Assembly (NCBI RefSeq): GCF_000296215.2
Contig: NZ_CP013949.1
Location: forward strand, 3,651,501-3,715,500
Direction of reading: 5' to 3'
Length of the DNA stretch: 64,000 nucleotides
Source: Bradyrhizobium sp. CCGE-LA001
GTDB lineage: Bacteria > Pseudomonadota > Alphaproteobacteria > Rhizobiales > Xanthobacteraceae
Below the pieces are notes generated by a model. The model was not told the DNA's origin, did not search any database, and worked only from the letters and a program-made list of their open reading frames with translations. How positions within the stretch are numbered: position 1 is the first letter of the stretch; each line of letters opens with the position of its first letter. Below are positions 63,326 through 64,000 of the stretch, one piece after another. The position numbers and the translations under genes were made by a program.

Positions 63326-63985
63326 ATGACGACGGGCGGCCACGGAACTGACGGTGTCGAGCGGCGCGGCTTGATGTTCGTGCTGTCCTCGCCTTCGGGC
63401 GCGGGCAAGACGACGCTGTCACGTCTCTTGATCGAGCGGATGCCAGGCCTGAAAATGTCGGTCTCCGCGACGACGCGCGCGATGCGGCCGGGTGAGGTCA
63501 ACGGCAAGGACTACACGTTCGTCGACAAGACGACGTTCGATGCGATGGTGAAAGCCGACGAACTTCTGGAATGGGCGACGGTGTTCGACAACAGCTATGG
63601 TACACCGCGTGGTCCCGTCGATGCGGCGCTGTCGGCGGGGCAGGATGTGCTGTTCGACATCGACTGGCAGGGCACTCAGCAACTAAAACAGAAGGCGCGC
63701 GCCGACGTCGTCAGCGTCTTCATCCTGCCGCCCTCGGCGGCCGATCTCGAGAAGCGCCTGCACTCGCGCGCGCAGGATTCCGACGATGTGATCCGCAAGC
63801 GCATGAGCCGCGCCAGCGACGAGATGAGCCACTGGGCCGAGTACGATTACATCGTGATCAACCACGACGTCGACGAAGCCTTCGCCGAAGTGCAGTCGAT
63901 CCTGAAGGCCGAGCGCCTCAAGCGCGAGCGGCGGATCGGCCTCGTAGGCTTCGTTCGAAGCTTGCAAGCTCAGCTTCAAGGTTAG
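63326..63985 (+). CDS. gmk: guanylate kinase
   Basis: A 219-residue enzyme that phosphorylates GMP to GDP. Walker A is SSPSGAGKTTL (about 21-31), then SATTRAMRPGEVNGKDYTFV for GMP binding and LFDIDWQGTQQL. The lid region is SRASDEMSHWAEYDYIVIN. Length is typical. It is tightly linked to the YicC-family gene. The window ends 15 bases after its stop. Confidence 0.96.
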   Translation: MTTGGHGTDGVERRGLMFVLSSPSGAGKTTLSRLLIERMPGLKMSVSATTRAMRPGEVNGKDYTFVDKTTFDAMVKADELLEWATVFDNSYGTPRGPVDAALSAGQDVLFDIDWQGTQQLKQKARADVVSVFILPPSAADLEKRLHSRAQDSDDVIRKRMSRASDEMSHWAEYDYIVINHDVDEAFAEVQSILKAERLKRERRIGLVGFVRSLQAQLQG

Positions 63986-64000
63986 GCCGCGACAGGCGCG

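Overview
The window is GC-rich alphaproteobacterial chromosome and reads as Bradyrhizobium or a very close relative. The evidence is the gene order (rpsF-rpsR-DUF2232-rplI, dnaB, alr, radA-cvpA-purF, fabD-fabG-acpP-fabF-mltG-yicC-gmk), multiple Liv-type ABC components, a DUF47-pit pair of the rhizobial orfA-pit kind, and several copies of intergenic palindromic repeats typical of that genus. No rRNA, tRNA, insertion sequence, phage gene or CRISPR array was seen.

Layout. 1-3.1 kb: end of a DUF429 protein, two tiny genes, a GST, CsaA, an ArsC/Spx-like protein and a PAS-like protein. 3.4-8.1 kb: a complete five-gene branched-chain-type ABC importer. 8.2-9.9 kb: DUF47-pit phosphate transport preceded by a consensus PHO box. 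9.9-10.3 kb: sugE preceded by a guanidine-II (mini-ykkC) riboswitch on the minus strand. 10.3-20.3 kb: prfC, an orphan ABC-binding protein, a TolA-like exported protein, NnrU, an acyl-CoA synthetase, a YfgM-like protein, a lipoprotein, der and an MFS exporter. 20.5-27.8 kb (mostly minus): an orphan paralogue of the Liv binding protein, an NHL propeller, an SDR, purF-cvpA and radA.

27.8-45.1 kb is accessory and lies between radA and alr. It holds a GntR-controlled minus-strand run (dehydrogenase, polar-amino-acid-type ABC importer, RpiB, PfkB kinase, TSUP exporter), then a glycogen/trehalose block (glgX, DUF3606, GT4, glgA, divergent treZ), a six-helix K+ channel with a C-terminal zinc ribbon, a GFA protein and exonuclease III.

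45.2-55 kb returns to housekeeping: alr, dnaB, two tiny genes around a perfect CRP-type palindrome, a cyclopropane synthase homologue, a CxxCH protein, a TetR-thioesterase pair, and the ribosomal operon rpsF-rpsR-DUF2232-rplI with a leader hairpin and an intrinsic terminator. 55.2-57 kb is a TetR-desaturase operon with a perfect 12-bp palindrome. 57.1-64 kb is the fatty-acid synthesis cluster, then mltG, a YicC-family gene and gmk.

The most notable items are RNA and DNA control sites not visible from the genes: the guanidine-II riboswitch with an alternative pairing over the sugE Shine-Dalgarno, the PHO box before DUF47-pit, a leader hairpin covering the rpsF ribosome site, and palindromic operators for GntR and TetR regulators. 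On the protein side they are a GlgA lacking the usual KxGGLAD lysine and aspartate, the zinc-ribbon K+ channel, and the unusual transporter/kinase/isomerase cassette.
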